A DNA stretch of 64,000 bases from assembly GCA_030141605.1 (NCBI GenBank), contig JAQGDQ010000088.1, forward strand, positions 1-64,000. Direction: 5' to 3'. The stretch is from Tubiluchus corallicola (taxonomy: Eukaryota; Priapulida; Priapulimorpha; Priapulimorphida; Tubiluchidae). Of the stretch, positions 61,331-64,000 are shown piece by piece. The first letter of the stretch is position 1. Every line of letters starts with the position of its first letter. The position numbers were made by a program, and so were the translations under genes. The notes beneath the pieces are model-generated. The model had not been told where the DNA came from and did no database searches. It was given only the letters and a program-made list of their open reading frames with translations.

Positions 61331-62520
61331 TAATGTAAATTCCATAAAATAATCGAAATGAAAAAAGGCTCACTGTAAAAATACACATGTTAAAGTCATT
61401 TTTAAACGTTTTGTGTGTATGCGTTGTTGATGTGAATTTCATGAAGTTATATTTTGTAATTCAATTTTAATATTACGCTATGTAAATATGTAGATTTTAC
61501 CTCTTTTATTCACTTTTTTTAAAAATTAACTTTGGTAAATTTGTTCTTCTAGTTTAACACTATTGCCTACAACAGTTTTTGGCTGGTTATACATATCACA
61601 TTTTCATGTATTTTATCATACCTGTAAATGTGTATAACTAGCGCAATGAAGATTATACATACATATATATATTATATATATGCCAAGCAAATGATTTATT
61701 TACCAGTTAGTTTCAAGAATTAATAGAAATAGCAAAAAATGCGAAATCAAGTTAGAGTTTAGATTAATCAAACTACATTGTGGAATGGTGATGTTAACAA
61801 TAACGACACGGAAAAATTCTTTTTTATCGCTGTCGTATCGATAATGTTCTAGGAATATAGTTATCGTATCGAATTTGGCGCATATTGTTACTTACCGCTT
61901 ACCTTTATAAAATATATTCACTTCGTTTTTTTTTTTTTATTTAGAGTAATTACGCTAGAAAGTGGACGAAAAGAATTATGTAAAATCATCATGATCTTGT
62001 CAGATACCGAATCATTTTCTTGAACCTTCGCCTGGGAGTAACGGCTATCTTCATTCTGAATCATACTGACACGCGGTTTCCAAATACACTGTATCATCAA
62101 AGTTTAGGAAAAGGAAGTAACGAAATTTAATTGTTACGTATTTCGTTTTTGTGATTAGCGGCTATGCTAGCGGCATCAAACGGCGAATGATTAAAAACTT
62201 TTGAGCAGCGTGTTGACTGTAATAATAATATTCTTAAATACACCAGTAGTGTTGGCATACGTGCAATTTTGATAAGCCAAAGTCACGTTTGCGTTTTTTA
62301 ATAAAAGAAGAACATCTCAAATAAAAGCAATTATTAGTTTTATAAAACTAAAAACACATCATGAAAACGAAAAACAGTTGCAGCAATAAGTTTGTATTAC
62401 GTACTTGCAAGCACTTTTTAAGTTTTCTCGTAAGTAAAATTTTATTGTTCTTCCTGAGGAAAGAGGCTAGCTGACTGCATTATGGGCTGCCTACCATGTA
62501 AAGAAGTAATGCATTTTTTA
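61331..62520. other. Region without a recognisable gene
   Basis: AT-rich, with ATATAT patches near 61660-61682 and a T-run at 61929. No coding sequence is seen. Confidence 0.55.
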
Positions 62521-62596
62521 TTGATTTAATGATTTTTCTCTCCCTCCCTGTCTTAGAGAGAAATAGAGAGACAGAGAGGGGGAAGGAGGGAGGCAC

Positions 62597-62812
<216 letters not shown>

Positions 62813-62959
62813 TCAATACAGTAGTAGAGATGAGTAGGACTGAACTGCCAGCCTAGGGCGTCGTAACGTCTTGATACACCCATGCACTCACACTCATATA
62901 CATGTATGATGTATGTATTCTATGAACAAAGCCTCTATATACTACTACTGGGTTGTATT

Positions 62960-64000
62960 TCTACCCATAAGTCTTCAATCTGAATAATACTAGTTGGTGT
63001 CGGCAATAAATTAGAATTATCTTTATAGCAGTTAATCTTATATTCGTTGGTAATTTTAAATGATAAACTTTGGTGGGTATACAGGCTCAAACCAACAGCA
63101 GCAGATTTGAGTCAACATTTATAAATGAGTAGCCTGGGAGATCGCACTAGAAATAAGAATTTTCTTTAATACGAGTTTCACTCACAGCGATTATATGTGG
63201 GTGAAATGTCTGAATATTAATTAATATATCTAGTAGGTCAGTAAAGAATTTTTGAAGGCTGTTAGTATTTAGGTGTACAATAAAAAGATCTTTAGAACCA
63301 AGCTTTAAGTTAATGTCTTCTTGTAAAGTGGCTACCTTGAAATATTTTGAATCACAAAGATGTCTGTAATTATCAATATCATAGCATCTTTACTTACTTG
63401 ACTTAGAGAAGAAACATGTGAGAGCGTGTTATTGAAAGACTGGCTTCCAGGAAAAGTAAGTAGCTCAGAAAGGTCACTGTTGTCAATGCCCTGAAATAGA
63501 AGAGTAGAATTAATGCATGTCAGACAAAAGTAAGGATCATCTGATAATGCGAGAGACTGAAATTGTGTTTTCGTAAGAATTGTACAACGCCAGCTGTAAT
63601 ACAAGTCACAACAGATACATTTATATAGCCATGAACATGTCTTTAAACAAACTTTGCATAGTGAAGAAGAGTTAGAAGAGTTAAAAGTTTTAGCACTAAC
63701 AATATGCTAACAATAGATTAATTTTAGAATTTGCACTACTGGGTAGATTTAGTCGTCTGGGTTTTAATTTGTATTCATCATTTTTAGTGCCAGCTCTGGA
63801 TAGCGTCGAAGTCACCAGATCATGTCCATAAGTATTTGAAACTGTTCCGTTACTTAAATGCCAGGCAGCTTTTATATAGTGTTGGTCTTCTATCTGTCAT
63901 CCATTCGTTGATGGAGATTTTTTTATTCATGGTAAAACCTAATTGGTCTGCTGTTAGTGCTCTGCTTCTATGATTGTATAAACGTTCACGGACATCTGCA
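62960..64000 (-). pseudogene. LINE 5' part: zinc finger and endonuclease start, runs off the window
   Basis: On the minus strand, from 63660 downward, the frames give Cys-rich 'CKVCLKTC' and 'CICCDLYYSWRCTILTKTQF', then 'SDDPYFCLTCINSTLLF'. This spacing fits the PHD-like finger that many LINEs carry ahead of the endonuclease. Positions 63260-62960 give 'LLDILINIQTFHPHIIAVSE', then 'TRIKENSYF' and 'LPGYSFINVDS', the start of the AP-type endonuclease with its catalytic 'SETR' motif. Upstream at 64000-63720 lies a basic, disordered-looking frame that probably belongs to the same ORF. The element is cut before RT at about 62960 and extends past the right edge. Confidence 0.7.

Overview
The window is nuclear DNA of an AT-rich, repeat-rich invertebrate animal. 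The evidence is a long gene split by many GT-AG introns, two further conserved metazoan genes, and a dense load of decayed Ty3/gypsy, LINE, hAT and MITE-like elements. The genes alone do not give the phylum; the repeat style would fit a marine invertebrate such as a sponge, cnidarian or mollusc. No bacterial, organellar or viral genome is present. Three host genes are supported.

Positions 1-9260 hold no host gene that I can see, apart from a possible first DUOX exon. The stretch contains at least three broken Ty3/gypsy copies: minus strand 3040-4060, plus strand 4080-5440 and plus strand 6410-8450 onward. Positions 9268-35767 on the plus strand are a dual oxidase (DUOX) gene. I could trace 28 exons, which join in one open frame of about 1,492 codons, running from the peroxidase-like ectodomain through two calcium-binding EF-hands to the six-helix haem oxidase core and the FAD/NADPH module. 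Its introns carry two copies of one 353-bp solo LTR, a hAT deletion derivative, a small fold-back MITE, a pogo-like element and several microsatellites.

Positions 35768-41187 are intergenic, with a large imperfect inverted repeat (36255-37400) and a Harbinger-like MITE (39762-40557). Positions 41188-46777 are a Ty3/gypsy element with very short 85-bp LTRs and a second gypsy element lodged inside its pol region. Positions 46778-51769 show no gene. Positions 51770-52879 (plus) are an intronless MSL2-type RING/CXC ubiquitin ligase gene. A decayed LINE follows at about 53640-55380. Positions 56763-57698 (minus) are an intronless coding exon for the RNA polymerase III subunit RPC6 (POLR3F).

The last 6 kb consist of a LINE whose esterase-type ORF1 runs into a truncated reverse transcriptase (58092-61330), compound microsatellites (62597-62812), and a minus-strand LINE with zinc-finger and endonuclease remnants that runs off the right edge.

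The three host genes have unrelated roles (hydrogen peroxide production, chromatin regulation, Pol III transcription), and nothing suggests a shared pathway. I found no convincing undescribed system. The best leads are the residue departures in the DUOX active sites, the 85-bp-LTR gypsy element with its nested partner, and the unexplained structured block at 23230-23610.
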